Position numbers and translations under genes: made by a program. From Methylosinus trichosporium OB3b (GTDB lineage: Bacteria > Pseudomonadota > Alphaproteobacteria > Rhizobiales > Beijerinckiaceae): a DNA stretch of 64,000 bases. The notes under the pieces are model-generated. The model did not search any database. It was given only the letters and a program-made list of their open reading frames with translations, and was not told the origin of the DNA. The stretch is from NCBI RefSeq assembly GCF_002752655.1, contig NZ_CP023737.1, positions 2,752,001 to 2,816,000 on the forward strand, read 5' to 3'. Below, in pieces: positions 8,382 through 16,381 of this stretch. The first letter of the stretch is position 1. Every line of letters starts with the position of its first letter.

Positions 8382-8403
8382 GGTGGCGACACGGTGGCGA
8401 CAC
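8382..8403. repeat. tandem 11-bp repeat, candidate integrase arm site (left)
   Basis: Two abutting copies of 'ggtggcgacac' lie between the left attachment site and the integrase start. A matching tandem pair is at 16145-16166, inside the other end. Such directly repeated short sites flanking both cores fit arm-type binding sites for the integrase or its excisionase; this is inferred from position. Confidence 0.6.
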
Positions 8404-8414
8404 GGGATTGCACA

Positions 8415-9707
8415 ATGCCGATCAAGCTGACGAAACGAGCTGTCGACGGCCTCGCCGCGAGGGAGCGGGCATTCATCGAATTCGACGCCGACATCGCCGG
8501 CTTCGGCGTTCGCGTCATGCCGAGCGGCGTCAAATCTTTCGTGGTCGAGTATCGCCCGCACGGCGGCGGGCGCAGCGTCGCCAAGCGGCGGGTCACCCTC
8601 GGCAAGACGACGCAATTGACGCCGGAGCAAGCTCGCCGGGCGGCGGCTGACATGCTGGCGCAGGTGCGGCTCGGCGCTGATCCTGCCGCCGAAAAGGCGA
8701 GCCATCGGGAAGCGCTCACGGTCGCGGGCCTGATAGAGGCGTTCGAGGCCGAGCACGTCGCCGGCAAGCTGAAGGACTCGACGGGCCGATCCTATCGCGC
8801 CGGGCTGGACGCTCTGAAGGGTGCGCATGGCTCGCTGAAGGCCGAAGCGCTCACGCGCGGACAGGTCGCGGCCCTGCACGCAAAGATGCGCGCGACGCGC
8901 TATGCGGCCAATCGGGCGCTCGCCACATGGTCGAAGATGTTCGCTTGGGGAATGAAGCGCGGCCTCGTTCCGAAGGGCGATAATCCGGCGCGGGAAATCG
9001 ACCGCTACAAAGAGGATAAGCGCGAGCGTTTCCTCACATCCGAGGAACTGGCGCGGCTCGGCGACGCTCTGCGGGAGGGCGAGACGAGCGGCCTCGTCTA
9101 TGAGGTCGACGAATCGAAGCCGAAAGCCAAACATGCGCCGAAGCTGGAGAATCGGCGCGTCAAGCTCGACCCCTTAGCGGCCGGCGCAATCCGGCTCCTG
9201 ATCCTCACGGGCGCGAGGCTGCGGGAAATCCTCGATGCGCAATGGTCGCAAGTCGACAGCGAGCGCGGCATTCTATTCCTGTCGGACAGCAAGACGGGCC
9301 GCAAGTCGATCTATCTGAGCGCCGCTGCGCAAGCCGTGCTGGCGAACCTGCCGAAGATCGAAGGCAACCCGCACGTCATCGCCGGCGCCAAGGATGGCGA
9401 GCCGCGCGCGGACCTCAAGAAGCCCTGGAGCGCGGTGAAGCGCGCGGCCGGCCTCGAGGGGGTGCGGCTTCACGACCTGCGGCATTCCTTCGCCAGCGTC
9501 GGCGCTGGCGCGTCGCTCGGCCTGCCGATCATCGGCAAGCTTCTCGGCCATACGCAGGCCGCGACGACGGCGCGCTACGCGCATCTCGACGCCGATCCGC
9601 TGCGAAGGGCCGTCGACACGATCGGCGCGACGATCGCCGCGGCAATGGACGGCGGGAAGCCGGGTGGCGAGGTTGTGCCGTTCACAAAGAAGCGCGATGT
9701 TACTTGA
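8415..9707 (+). CDS. P4-type tyrosine recombinase (integrase)
   Basis: This 430-residue enzyme catalyses site-specific insertion and excision at the tRNA-Lys gene. It has the N-terminal DUF4102 domain ('IKLTKRAVDGLAARERAF', 'DADIAGFGVRVMPSGVKSF'), a SAM-like core-binding domain (about 100-200) and a catalytic domain with Arg near 268 ('TGARLREI'), 'HDLRH' at 353-357, 'LLGHTQ' and the nucleophile Tyr near 388 ('TTARYAHL'). ATG 8415 fits the usual 'MPIKLTKR'-type start; an in-frame ATG at 8367 would add 16 residues that overlap the tandem repeats. It reads inward from the left attachment site. Confidence 0.95.
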   Translation: MPIKLTKRAVDGLAARERAFIEFDADIAGFGVRVMPSGVKSFVVEYRPHGGGRSVAKRRVTLGKTTQLTPEQARRAAADMLAQVRLGADPAAEKASHREALTVAGLIEAFEAEHVAGKLKDSTGRSYRAGLDALKGAHGSLKAEALTRGQVAALHAKMRATRYAANRALATWSKMFAWGMKRGLVPKGDNPAREIDRYKEDKRERFLTSEELARLGDALREGETSGLVYEVDESKPKAKHAPKLENRRVKLDPLAAGAIRLLILTGARLREILDAQWSQVDSERGILFLSDSKTGRKSIYLSAAAQAVLANLPKIEGNPHVIAGAKDGEPRADLKKPWSAVKRAAGLEGVRLHDLRHSFASVGAGASLGLPIIGKLLGHTQAATTARYAHLDADPLRRAVDTIGATIAAAMDGGKPGGEVVPFTKKRDVT

Positions 9708-9963
9708 TATACCCAGAAAGCTGCCTTGCGCACATAGCGAGAATCGAGCATACTTGAGTCTCGCGTTCGTTCCCGGCGATACAGGGGCGTTTCGTCACTG
9801 CCACGATACGGCGGGGGTCGTCGCACCGACTTTAAAGAGGCGTTTCGCGACCGCGGCGACATGGCGGGTCGGCTTCGCACGGCCGTAAAATGGGCGCGCC
9901 GCATTCGAGCGGCCTCGTCGAATCGCGACGATACAGCGAGCAACCGAATCCCGAGGATCGCAC

Positions 9964-10233
9964 ATGCACAGCGAAGCTGTTGCGTGCGGGGATGGCGTCG
10001 CACGCTCCTCCTCCCACGCCCTTTTGAAGACGCCTGAAGCGTCGGCTTACCTCTACTCGACCTACCGGATTTCCACGCCGCGCACGCTCGTGAAGCTGCG
10101 CTGCATTGGCGGCGGGCCTGCATTTCGTCGGATCGGTCGCGCGGTCGTCTATGAGCGCGATGCGCTCGACCGCTGGGCGCAGGCTCGCCTCTCGCGGCCG
10201 ATGTCGTCGACCTCCGACACGGAGGCCGCATAA
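9964..10233 (+). CDS. AlpA/excisionase-like helix-turn-helix protein
   Basis: The 89-residue protein contains an HTH_17-type MerR-like fold: 'LLKTPEASAYL' (about 21-31), the recognition area 'STPRTLVKLRCIGGGP' and the 'FRRIGRAVVYERDALDRWAQAR' wing and helix. Proteins of this kind in islands act as excisionases or as activators of the integrase and replication genes. It is the first gene of a rightward row of tightly packed genes reaching 14616. The 256 bases upstream contain two copies of 'ggcgtttcg' that could be binding sites. Confidence 0.85.
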   Translation: MHSEAVACGDGVARSSSHALLKTPEASAYLYSTYRISTPRTLVKLRCIGGGPAFRRIGRAVVYERDALDRWAQARLSRPMSSTSDTEAA

Positions 10234-10237
10234 CGCC

Positions 10238-10450
10238 ATGGCCGAAACGAAAAGGCCCGCCGCGCTGGCGACGCGGCAGGCCCTGAGAAATTTGTCATGC
10301 GGCAAAGCTGACGGGTTTCTCAATACTGCAATTCAGCCTTCGGTTTCAATTGAAAACCGCCGCGCGCAATTGGTCGCGCGACGCTTTCGAATTTCTGAGA
10401 CGCTTGCGGCCGTCGTCGTCTCCCTCTGCTACGGGGAGGCGCGGCAATGA
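10238..10450 (+). CDS. small hypothetical protein of the element (70 residues)
   Basis: The frame starts with ATG 10238, five bases after the stop of the AlpA-like gene, and its TGA overlaps the next ATG at 10447 as ATGA. That coupling on both sides is the main reason to accept it. The C-terminal half 'RRAQLVARRFRISETLAAVV' looks helical, resembling a small DNA-associated peptide common in such islands. No further function is visible. Confidence 0.6.
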   Translation: MAETKRPAALATRQALRNLSCGKADGFLNTAIQPSVSIENRRAQLVARRFRISETLAAVVVSLCYGEARQ

Positions 10451-11049
10451 GCGCGGTTCAATCTCGGCCTCTGACGGAGGCGCTCGCCCGAGGCAGCGGC
10501 CCGCGCGTCGAGTTCTCAGGCGCGCTCGAATGGATGCCGAACGCTGAAGGTGGCGTTGTTCGCGCGCTGCGGCGTTACGAGGACAGGCCACTCGTCATCC
10601 TCGGACGAACGCCTGAAGAGGAGGCCATGCTCGCGCTCGACCAGATCGCAGACGAGGCGTTCGCCTCGGGCCACGGCGAGCTGGTCCTCTCGACGCGGCG
10701 ATACGAAGTCGCGTCGCTGCGCCAGTTGCGCCGCCGAGTTCGCGGCGTTGTCGACGGCTATGCGCGCGCCGACGAGCGCGACGGCAAGCGGCAAGTCAGC
10801 CGCGGCTTCAAGGTCTTTTCAGACGGCGAGAACAAATCACAACATCTCGTTGCCATCGGCGCGCTCGGCGAGGTCCTGCTTTGGGCGCGCAAAAATCAGC
10901 CGTTCGAAATTAACGCTGAAGTTCATCCGCACAATTGTCTCTTGGCGATCGATATCAAACCGATTTCACGAGACAGAGCAATTCAGTGCGCACGTTCTGA
11001 CAATTGGATTGCGAGAGACAGGAAAAAGCGGGAGGCGCGCCATGTTTGA
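10447..11049 (+). CDS. hypothetical protein of the element (200 residues)
   Basis: I recognise no family. The protein is soluble and charged, with a mixed alpha/beta look: 'DRPLVILGRTPEEEAMLALDQI' in the middle and a basic C-terminal end rich in Arg/Lys. It overlaps the previous gene by 4 bases (ATGA) and the following primase gene by 8 bases (ATGTTTGA), so it is translationally coupled to both. The location just before the primase suggests a replication or regulatory accessory role, but this rests on context only. Confidence 0.7.
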   Translation: MSAVQSRPLTEALARGSGPRVEFSGALEWMPNAEGGVVRALRRYEDRPLVILGRTPEEEAMLALDQIADEAFASGHGELVLSTRRYEVASLRQLRRRVRGVVDGYARADERDGKRQVSRGFKVFSDGENKSQHLVAIGALGEVLLWARKNQPFEINAEVHPHNCLLAIDIKPISRDRAIQCARSDNWIARDRKKREARHV

Positions 11050-13456
11050 CCTTCAACAAGCGGCGCGCCTTCTCGGCGGCGAGGTTTCGGGCGGGCAAGT
11101 TCTATGTCCGGGCCCGAACCATTCGATGTCCGATCGCAGTCTCGCGGTTCGATTCAGCCCGGACGGCTCTTTCATCGTGAATTCGCACGCTGGCGACGAC
11201 TTCGCACTGTGCCGCGACCACGTGAGCGCGGCGCTCGGCCTCACTCCCCTCGCGGCGAACGGCGCGCGCGAGCCGCGTGCGGAAAGGCCGCGAGAGGCGA
11301 AACCCCAGGGCGACGGTTCCGAAATCGTCATGCCTGTCCCGTCCGACGCTCCGCCGGCGCCAGCGACGCATTCGAGCCTTGGGAGGCCGAGCGGACGTTG
11401 GGGCTATCGCGACGCAAACGGCGATCTGCTATTCGAACAGTTGCGTTTCGATCCGGCCGGCAAGGGCAAGGTCTTTCAGCCCTTGACGCTCTGGCGCACG
11501 CCGCGCGGAGCGCTCGAATGGCGCTGGAAGGGCGTGCCGGAACCGCGCCCCCTCTATGGGGGGGACAGGCTCGCCGCGCGTCCAGATGCGCCCGTCATCG
11601 TGTGTGAGGGCGAGAAGAGCGCCGACGCGGCCGGCCGTCTGCTGCCGGACTATGTGGCGGTGACGAGCATGAACGGCGCGGATAACGCCGGCAAGGCCGA
11701 TTGGAGCGCGCTACGCGGCCGGCGCGTGGTCATATGGCCGGACGCAGACGAGAAGGGCGCGCGATACGCCGATGCGGTCGCCGCTCTCTCCCTCGCGGCC
11801 GGCGCGACAAGCGTCGCAATTGTCGATCTCCCCGAGGCCTCGCCGAAAGGCGCGGACGCCGCCGATTTCGAGGAGCTTGGCGGCGCGCCGGATGCTGCGG
11901 CGGAGTTCATCGCCGACGCGACGCTCTACACGCCGCCGGAGAGGGGCGAGGCGAAGGCGAGCGCCGACACGAAACCGGAAGAAGCGCGGGCGAGCGCCTG
12001 GCCTGAGATGAAGCCTCTCGGATCGTCACTCCCGCCCGTCTCGCCGCTCGCGCCGGAGCTGTTGCCGGAGGCGATCCGAGACTACGTGTTCGATGTCGCT
12101 GATCGCCAGCAAGCGCCGCCCGACTTCGGCGCCATCGCGGCGCTGTGCGGCCTCGCTTCGATCGTCGGCAACATCGCGCGCATCCGACCGAAGCAATATG
12201 ACGATTGGGAGGTTGTTCCGACCCTATGGGGCGCGATCGTCGGGAGGCCGAGCGCGATGAAGTCTCCTATGATGCGCGCGGCGCTCGCGCCGGCATATGC
12301 GTTGCAGGATGCGCTACGCAAGGAATGGGAGACAGCGCAGCGCGCTGCCGATATCGAAGGCGCATTGTCGAGCCTCGACGCGAAGGAAGCCGGCAAGCGT
12401 GCGGCGAAGGCGCTGAAGGGCGGCGACCGCGAAGAAGCGAGACGCGTTCTCGCCGAACATGCCAGAGACGGCGAAGATGAAGCACCTTGCCCCCGCTTGA
12501 TCGTCAATGATGCGACGGTCGAAAAGCTCGGCGAGCTAATGAACGAAAATCCGCGCGGCCTATTGCTGATCCGCGACGAATTGCACGGCTTCCTCGCGCG
12601 AATGGAGGCCGAGGAATACCAGTCCGAGCGCGCTTTCTATCTCGAAGCGTTCAACGGCGACAGCCAATTCACCTACGATCGAATTGGCCGAGGGACAATC
12701 CACATAGAAAATTGCACGCTGTCCATTATCGGCGGCATTCAACCGTCGCGCATTTCCCCGCTCGTCAAAGGCGCTATGACGGGCGAGCGCGATGACGGCT
12801 TGATCCAAAGGCTTCAGCTTGCGGTTTGGCCCGACGATATCGGCTCTTGGGCTTGGTCGGATCGCAGCCCGGACGCTTTGGCGCGCAAGCGCTTCGATGA
12901 TGCGTTCCGCGATCTTCACGAGATGGCGAAGGAGTTGACCGAGCCGGCCGTCTTCAACTTCTCGCCCGAGGCGCAGAATATGTTCCGTCAATGGGTGACG
13001 GAAATTCAACTCGAGGCCCGCGCCGGGAAGCTGCCTTCGGTTATGGAGAGCCATCTGCTCAAAATGCCGAAGACGGTCGCGTCCCTGGCGCTGATCTTCC
13101 ACCTCGCGGACAACGGGCGGGGCGCGATCAGCGCCGAGGCGACGGCCCGAGCGCTCGACTTCGCCGACTATCTGCGCAGCCATGCGAACCGGCTCTATTC
13201 CGCCGGAGCCGCTGCGGCGGAGAACGGCGCAAAGCTGATCGTCGAGCGGCGGGCGCAGTTGCCGCAGCCGTTCACAGCGCGTCACGTCCATCAAAAAGCA
13301 TGGGCGGGTCTTGCCGATCGCGACGCAGTGGGAACTGCGATCGACCTGTTGATCGAGAGCGGATATTGCCGTGAAGTTCCCGTTTCGACTTCCACAGCCG
13401 GCGGCCGTCCGACCATCGCATATGCGTGGAATCCCGCTCTCGGGACGGAGGATTGA
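11042..13456 (+). CDS. DUF3987 primase/ATPase-type protein with Toprim domain
   Basis: This 804-residue protein probably replicates the element's DNA. An N-terminal zinc-ribbon candidate uses Cys22, His27, Cys57 and His60. A Toprim domain follows at about 180-260, with 'VIVCEGEKSADAAG' (Glu) and 'VVIWPDADEKGARYA' (Asp-x-Asp). The C-terminal DUF3987 region (about 330-700) has a Walker A-like 'GRPSAMKS' near residue 400 and a Walker B-like 'LLIRDELHGF'. DUF3987 proteins are typical of satellites and prophage-like islands. The start ATG 11042 overlaps the previous stop, although the frame stays open upstream to 10550. Confidence 0.88.
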   Translation: MFDLQQAARLLGGEVSGGQVLCPGPNHSMSDRSLAVRFSPDGSFIVNSHAGDDFALCRDHVSAALGLTPLAANGAREPRAERPREAKPQGDGSEIVMPVPSDAPPAPATHSSLGRPSGRWGYRDANGDLLFEQLRFDPAGKGKVFQPLTLWRTPRGALEWRWKGVPEPRPLYGGDRLAARPDAPVIVCEGEKSADAAGRLLPDYVAVTSMNGADNAGKADWSALRGRRVVIWPDADEKGARYADAVAALSLAAGATSVAIVDLPEASPKGADAADFEELGGAPDAAAEFIADATLYTPPERGEAKASADTKPEEARASAWPEMKPLGSSLPPVSPLAPELLPEAIRDYVFDVADRQQAPPDFGAIAALCGLASIVGNIARIRPKQYDDWEVVPTLWGAIVGRPSAMKSPMMRAALAPAYALQDALRKEWETAQRAADIEGALSSLDAKEAGKRAAKALKGGDREEARRVLAEHARDGEDEAPCPRLIVNDATVEKLGELMNENPRGLLLIRDELHGFLARMEAEEYQSERAFYLEAFNGDSQFTYDRIGRGTIHIENCTLSIIGGIQPSRISPLVKGAMTGERDDGLIQRLQLAVWPDDIGSWAWSDRSPDALARKRFDDAFRDLHEMAKELTEPAVFNFSPEAQNMFRQWVTEIQLEARAGKLPSVMESHLLKMPKTVASLALIFHLADNGRGAISAEATARALDFADYLRSHANRLYSAGAAAAENGAKLIVERRAQLPQPFTARHVHQKAWAGLADRDAVGTAIDLLIESGYCREVPVSTSTAGGRPTIAYAWNPALGTED

Positions 13457-13458
13457 CC

Positions 13459-13821
13459 ATGGGGCGATGGCTTGCGCTCGCCCGCGCCGACGCGAGCGAA
13501 AAAATTCTGAAAGCGCCCTTGGGCGGCACCCTCAAAACCCTCGAAACCTCGCGCGCCGTAGGTTCTGAAGGTTTTGAAGGCTCGGGTCCCGACGCTTGTG
13601 CGAAAAATTTCGCTGCGCGCACTCCCGATCCGTCGCCGGCCGAGCCGCCCGATATCGCCGTCGCCAAGCTGCTCGACGCCATGGCGGCGGAGAACGCCGC
13701 TCGACGCGATTGGTGGACGAAGCCGGAGCCGGAGCATGGATCGGGCAGGATCACCATCCGTTCCGTCGCGACGGGCGAGAGCGTCACCATTCATCTTCCT
13801 CGAGGGAGCGCGGGCCGATGA
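13459..13821 (+). CDS. hypothetical protein of the element (120 residues)
   Basis: ATG 13459 follows the primase stop by two bases, with 'ggagg' eight bases before it. The N-terminal half is rich in Gly, Ala, Thr and Ser and probably disordered. The C-terminal half ('PPDIAVAKLLDAMAAENAAR') is helical and ends with 'GRITIRSVATGESVTIHLP', a small strand pair. No family was recognised. It ends in an ATGA overlap with the DUF5681 gene. Confidence 0.65.
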   Translation: MGRWLALARADASEKILKAPLGGTLKTLETSRAVGSEGFEGSGPDACAKNFAARTPDPSPAEPPDIAVAKLLDAMAAENAARRDWWTKPEPEHGSGRITIRSVATGESVTIHLPRGSAGR

Positions 13822-14261
13822 GCACTGATAATTCAGACAAAAAGCAGGGCGGCGGCCGATTTCAGAAAGGCCAGTCCGGCAACCCTCGCGGCAAGCCCAA
13901 GGGCGCGCGCCATCGCGCGACGATCCTCGCCGAGGCGTTGCTCGACGGCGAAGCCGAGAAGCTGACGCGGAAGGCGATCGAGCTGGCACTCGACGGCGAC
14001 GGCGTGGCGTTGCGCTTGTGCTTGGAACGCATCGCTCCGCCTCGCAAAGATCGCCCGGTAGGATTTCCGCTGCCGAACATCGAGCGCCCGGCCGATGCGG
14101 TCGCAGCAAGCGCCGCCATCCTCGCGGCCGTCGCGCAAGGCGATCTCACGCCCGACGAAGCTGAGCGCGTGCTTCGGCTGCTCGCCGAACACGTCAAGAT
14201 CGTCGAGACGACGGAGCTTGAAGAGCGGCTGAAGCGCCTCGAGGAAAGGACCGGACTATGA
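13818..14261 (+). CDS. DUF5681 domain protein
   Basis: The 147-residue protein opens with the DUF5681 signature 'GGGRFQKGQSGNPRGKPKGA', a basic glycine-rich motif common in proteins encoded next to phage terminases and in integrative elements. The rest is helical, with a coiled-coil-like end 'TTELEERLKRLEERTGL'. The motif probably binds nucleic acid. It overlaps both neighbours by ATGA. In complete phages such proteins often precede the terminase large subunit, which is absent here. Confidence 0.8.
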   Translation: MSTDNSDKKQGGGRFQKGQSGNPRGKPKGARHRATILAEALLDGEAEKLTRKAIELALDGDGVALRLCLERIAPPRKDRPVGFPLPNIERPADAVAASAAILAAVAQGDLTPDEAERVLRLLAEHVKIVETTELEERLKRLEERTGL

Positions 14262-14422
14262 CGACAGCGATCGAAAAGCGCCTCGCCCGCTTGGAGCGCG
14301 AGAGAGAAGCGGAAAACCCCTACGTTATCCTGCCGACGCTGCCGGGCGAAGAGGCCACGCCAGAGCGCGAGCTGACGATCGACGAGTGGCAGGCGCGGCA
14401 TTGCGGGGAGGATCGACAATGA
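14258..14422 (+). CDS. small acidic protein of the element (54 residues)
   Basis: ATG 14258 overlaps the DUF5681 stop and its own TGA (14420-14422) overlaps the next ATG, again as ATGA. The peptide begins 'MTTAIEKRLARLEREREA' and looks like a short coiled coil followed by an extended Pro/Glu segment ('LPTLPGEEATPERELT'). The function is unknown. Acceptance rests on coupling and on coding-like composition. Confidence 0.6.
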   Translation: MTTAIEKRLARLEREREAENPYVILPTLPGEEATPERELTIDEWQARHCGEDRQ

Positions 14423-14616
14423 CGCGGATCAATTCAGCGAGACTGCGCAAGCTCGAAACGCATCGCTCGCGCCTTCGCGACCTACGGCAATTGAGCGACG
14501 CGCAATTGAATGAGGGCATTGCCGATGAATTGGGGATTTCGCCCGAGGAAGTCGAGGCCATGAGCGACGACGAACTTGAATTGATCGCCGGCAAGAGAGG
14601 GAATGAACGGAAATGA
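14419..14616 (+). CDS. small hypothetical protein of the element (65 residues)
   Basis: This is the last gene of the coupled row, starting at ATG 14419 in the ATGA overlap. It is helical and charged ('ARLRKLETHRSRLRDLRQLS') and ends with an acidic helix ('GISPEEVEAMSDDELELIAG'). No family was recognised. After its stop, 'ggaaatga' appears twice more within 70 bases, the remnant of a local duplication, and then an AT-rich stretch with 'ttgattttaatcaa' follows at about 14714. Confidence 0.6.
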   Translation: MTRINSARLRKLETHRSRLRDLRQLSDAQLNEGIADELGISPEEVEAMSDDELELIAGKRGNERK

Positions 14617-14819
14617 AGCGCTCGGCCGGCGGATGACAGGAAATGACGACATTTCACGGCGCTGCGCGAATGAGTGGAAATGAGCGGGCGGAGCTGAGCA
14701 TTCACTTGAATTCTTGATTTTAATCAAAAAAAATCAAAACCGCCCGACTAGCAACAAAATAAAAGGAAGGCTCCCGGATCGATACGCGCCGACGATTGAG
14801 AGCCGCGAGGGCGCGGCGT

Positions 14820-15227
14820 TCAATCCCTTCCTCGCGGCAACTGATGGCGGGCCGCGAGAATAAGACCACGCTCTCGCACATGGTCCGCGAAGTCTTGCTC
14901 AACTCGCCGCCGCCGCGCCGCGCGCTGCTTTTCCTTCAGGATCGGCGCGTAATGGTTCACCGCGAGGGTGAACGGCAGCGAGACGAAGAAGACGCCGAGC
15001 GCGAAGCAGACCTTCCCGAAAGCCGGCGCATTCATGTAGTCAGGGCCGAAGCCGAGCGCCTTGCACAATTCCATGAGCGCATAGCCGGATACGCCGGCGA
15101 GTGAAATTTGGACAGAAAACCAAGCGATTTGCCGGAATGCAGGCCCGAAACCTCCGGCTCCCCAGATTGCTACGCCAATTCCTGCGATTGTGACCGCCGC
15201 AAGACCGGCTTGGATTGCGATGAACAT
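14820..15227 (-). CDS. element-encoded small membrane protein
   Basis: The 135-residue protein has three likely transmembrane segments: about residues 5-27 ('AGLAAVTIAGIGVAIWGAGG'), 33-53 and 70-92 ('FGKVCFALGVFFVSLPFTLA'). A basic cytoplasmic tail contains 'KQRAARRRRVEQDF'. It starts at ATG 15227. It is on the opposite strand to the replication genes and may be co-transcribed with the lipoprotein gene at 15575. Size and topology would suit a holin-like or envelope-modifying protein, but I recognise no family. Confidence 0.65.
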   Translation of the reverse strand: MFIAIQAGLAAVTIAGIGVAIWGAGGFGPAFRQIAWFSVQISLAGVSGYALMELCKALGFGPDYMNAPAFGKVCFALGVFFVSLPFTLAVNHYAPILKEKQRAARRRRVEQDFADHVRERGLILAARHQLPRGRD

Positions 15228-15275
15228 CTGAAAATTCCTGCGAATGGCTCGTCATCAATGACAGGGTGCGAAGCC

Positions 15276-15575
15276 TCAATTGCAAATTGTCGTCGAGCCG
15301 ATCCGATTGCACATGACGGACCGGTTTGCGTTGGCGATGGCGACAGCGCGGTTCATCTCTTGTTGTTCGGCTTGGACGACTTCGAAAAACGTGCGTTCGA
15401 CGCACGTCGAGAAAGCTGGCGTTCCCGGCACATGCCCGAAATTGGCGCAAACGTCTTTTGCGCCGGCGATGACTTTCGCGCGTTCTTCTGCCGCTTCTTG
15501 CGCTCGCTCAGCGGCGGACTTGCACGCGCTCACGGCGACGATAGCCAAGAGCGCGGCTGCATGCTTGATTTTCAT
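15276..15575 (-). CDS. element-encoded small lipoprotein
   Basis: Starting at ATG 15575 (with 'gggggag' just upstream) gives 99 residues with a lipoprotein signal ending in a lipobox 'VSAC', so Cys near residue 20 would be lipidated. A helical segment rich in Ala/Glu follows ('SAAERAQEAAEERAK'), and four further cysteines lie in the C-terminal half, which could form two disulfides. It stands 48 bases upstream of the membrane protein gene, and the two probably form one unit. The function is unknown. Confidence 0.65.
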   Translation of the reverse strand: MKIKHAAALLAIVAVSACKSAAERAQEAAEERAKVIAGAKDVCANFGHVPGTPAFSTCVERTFFEVVQAEQQEMNRAVAIANANRSVMCNRIGSTTICN

Positions 15576-15759
15576 CGACTCCCCCGGCGCTTGACCGAAT
15601 GCGAGCGGAACACGCAACACGGCTACGGCAAAGTCCGTGGAGTTCCGGAGCGCCAACCACTCGGGCGCGTCCTCGAAAAAGCGGAGTTTTCCCTTGAAAA
15701 AATGGATTTTTCCCTCGGCTCCCGTGCTCTTTTGAGGCCGTGAAAAAACGAGGTCTCTC

Positions 15760-15927
15760 ATGAACCGATACCCGACTATTCCCGCCTCTCGCCTGCCCTG
15801 GCGCCGTTCTCCTCGCGGCCTTCCCGCCTTCTACCGCCAGCGCGACGCCCTCGCGATGCTGCTTCTTCGCGCGGCGAGTCTGCTGGTCAACATGGCGCGA
15901 GAAATCGCGCCATGGCTGAAGCCCTGA
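15760..15927 (+). CDS. small proline/arginine-rich ORF (55 residues)
   Basis: ATG 15760 has 'gagg' six bases upstream, and the frame ends at TGA 15925-15927, ten bases before a perfect intrinsic terminator. It reads 'MNRYPTIPASRLPWRRSPRG' and then a hydrophobic-amphipathic helix 'LAMLLLRAASLLVNMARE'. A correctly placed terminator supports a real transcript. Function unknown; it might be a membrane-active peptide. Confidence 0.45.
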   Translation: MNRYPTIPASRLPWRRSPRGLPAFYRQRDALAMLLLRAASLLVNMAREIAPWLKP

Positions 15928-15936
15928 CGACGGAAT

Positions 15937-15964
15937 GAGGGGAGCCTGTTCGGGGCTCCCCTTT
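15937..15964 (+). terminator. intrinsic terminator inside the element
   Basis: The perfect 8-bp stem 'ggggagcc' / 'ggctcccc' with a 7-base loop is followed by 'ttt'. It ends the short transcript of the 55-residue ORF near the right end of the element. Confidence 0.75.
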
Positions 15965-16144
15965 GCCGATCCACGTCTCCGGCATGGCGCGGAACGCGAA
16001 TGCCCGCGAAGGTGCCAGCGAGGCGGTGAAGGCGCAAGCCATGGCCTCGGGCGCTTCGCGAAGGCCAGTGCCTTCGCGGTTCGGATCATGGCGCAGCAAC
16101 CAATGGCTCGCGCGCTTACTCGACGTTCCGGCGACTTTCCGCGC

Positions 16145-16166
16145 CGTGGCGACATGGTGGCGACAC
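16145..16166. repeat. tandem 11-bp repeat, candidate integrase arm site (right)
   Basis: The pair 'cgtggcgacat' and 'ggtggcgacac' mirrors the tandem at 8382-8403 in the same orientation. It lies 54 bases inside the right attachment site. Confidence 0.6.
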
Positions 16167-16219
16167 GGCTTTCAGCCCGGCGGCTTTCTCGCCCGAAACG
16201 TTTCGCAACGTCTTGATTT

Positions 16220-16298
<79 letters not shown>

Positions 16299-16381
16299 GT
16301 CCGCTCTTGCGAACGTTGGGCGGGGATATCAAATCGATGTGGCCGTGTCCAGCTTCGAGCGGAAAAATTTCGTCTCGGTCG

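Noticed and set aside
10550..11041. N-terminal extension of the DUF3987 protein
   Set aside because: The extension runs through the 200-residue gene in another frame. ATG 11042 has the expected stop/start overlap and the family-like N-terminus.
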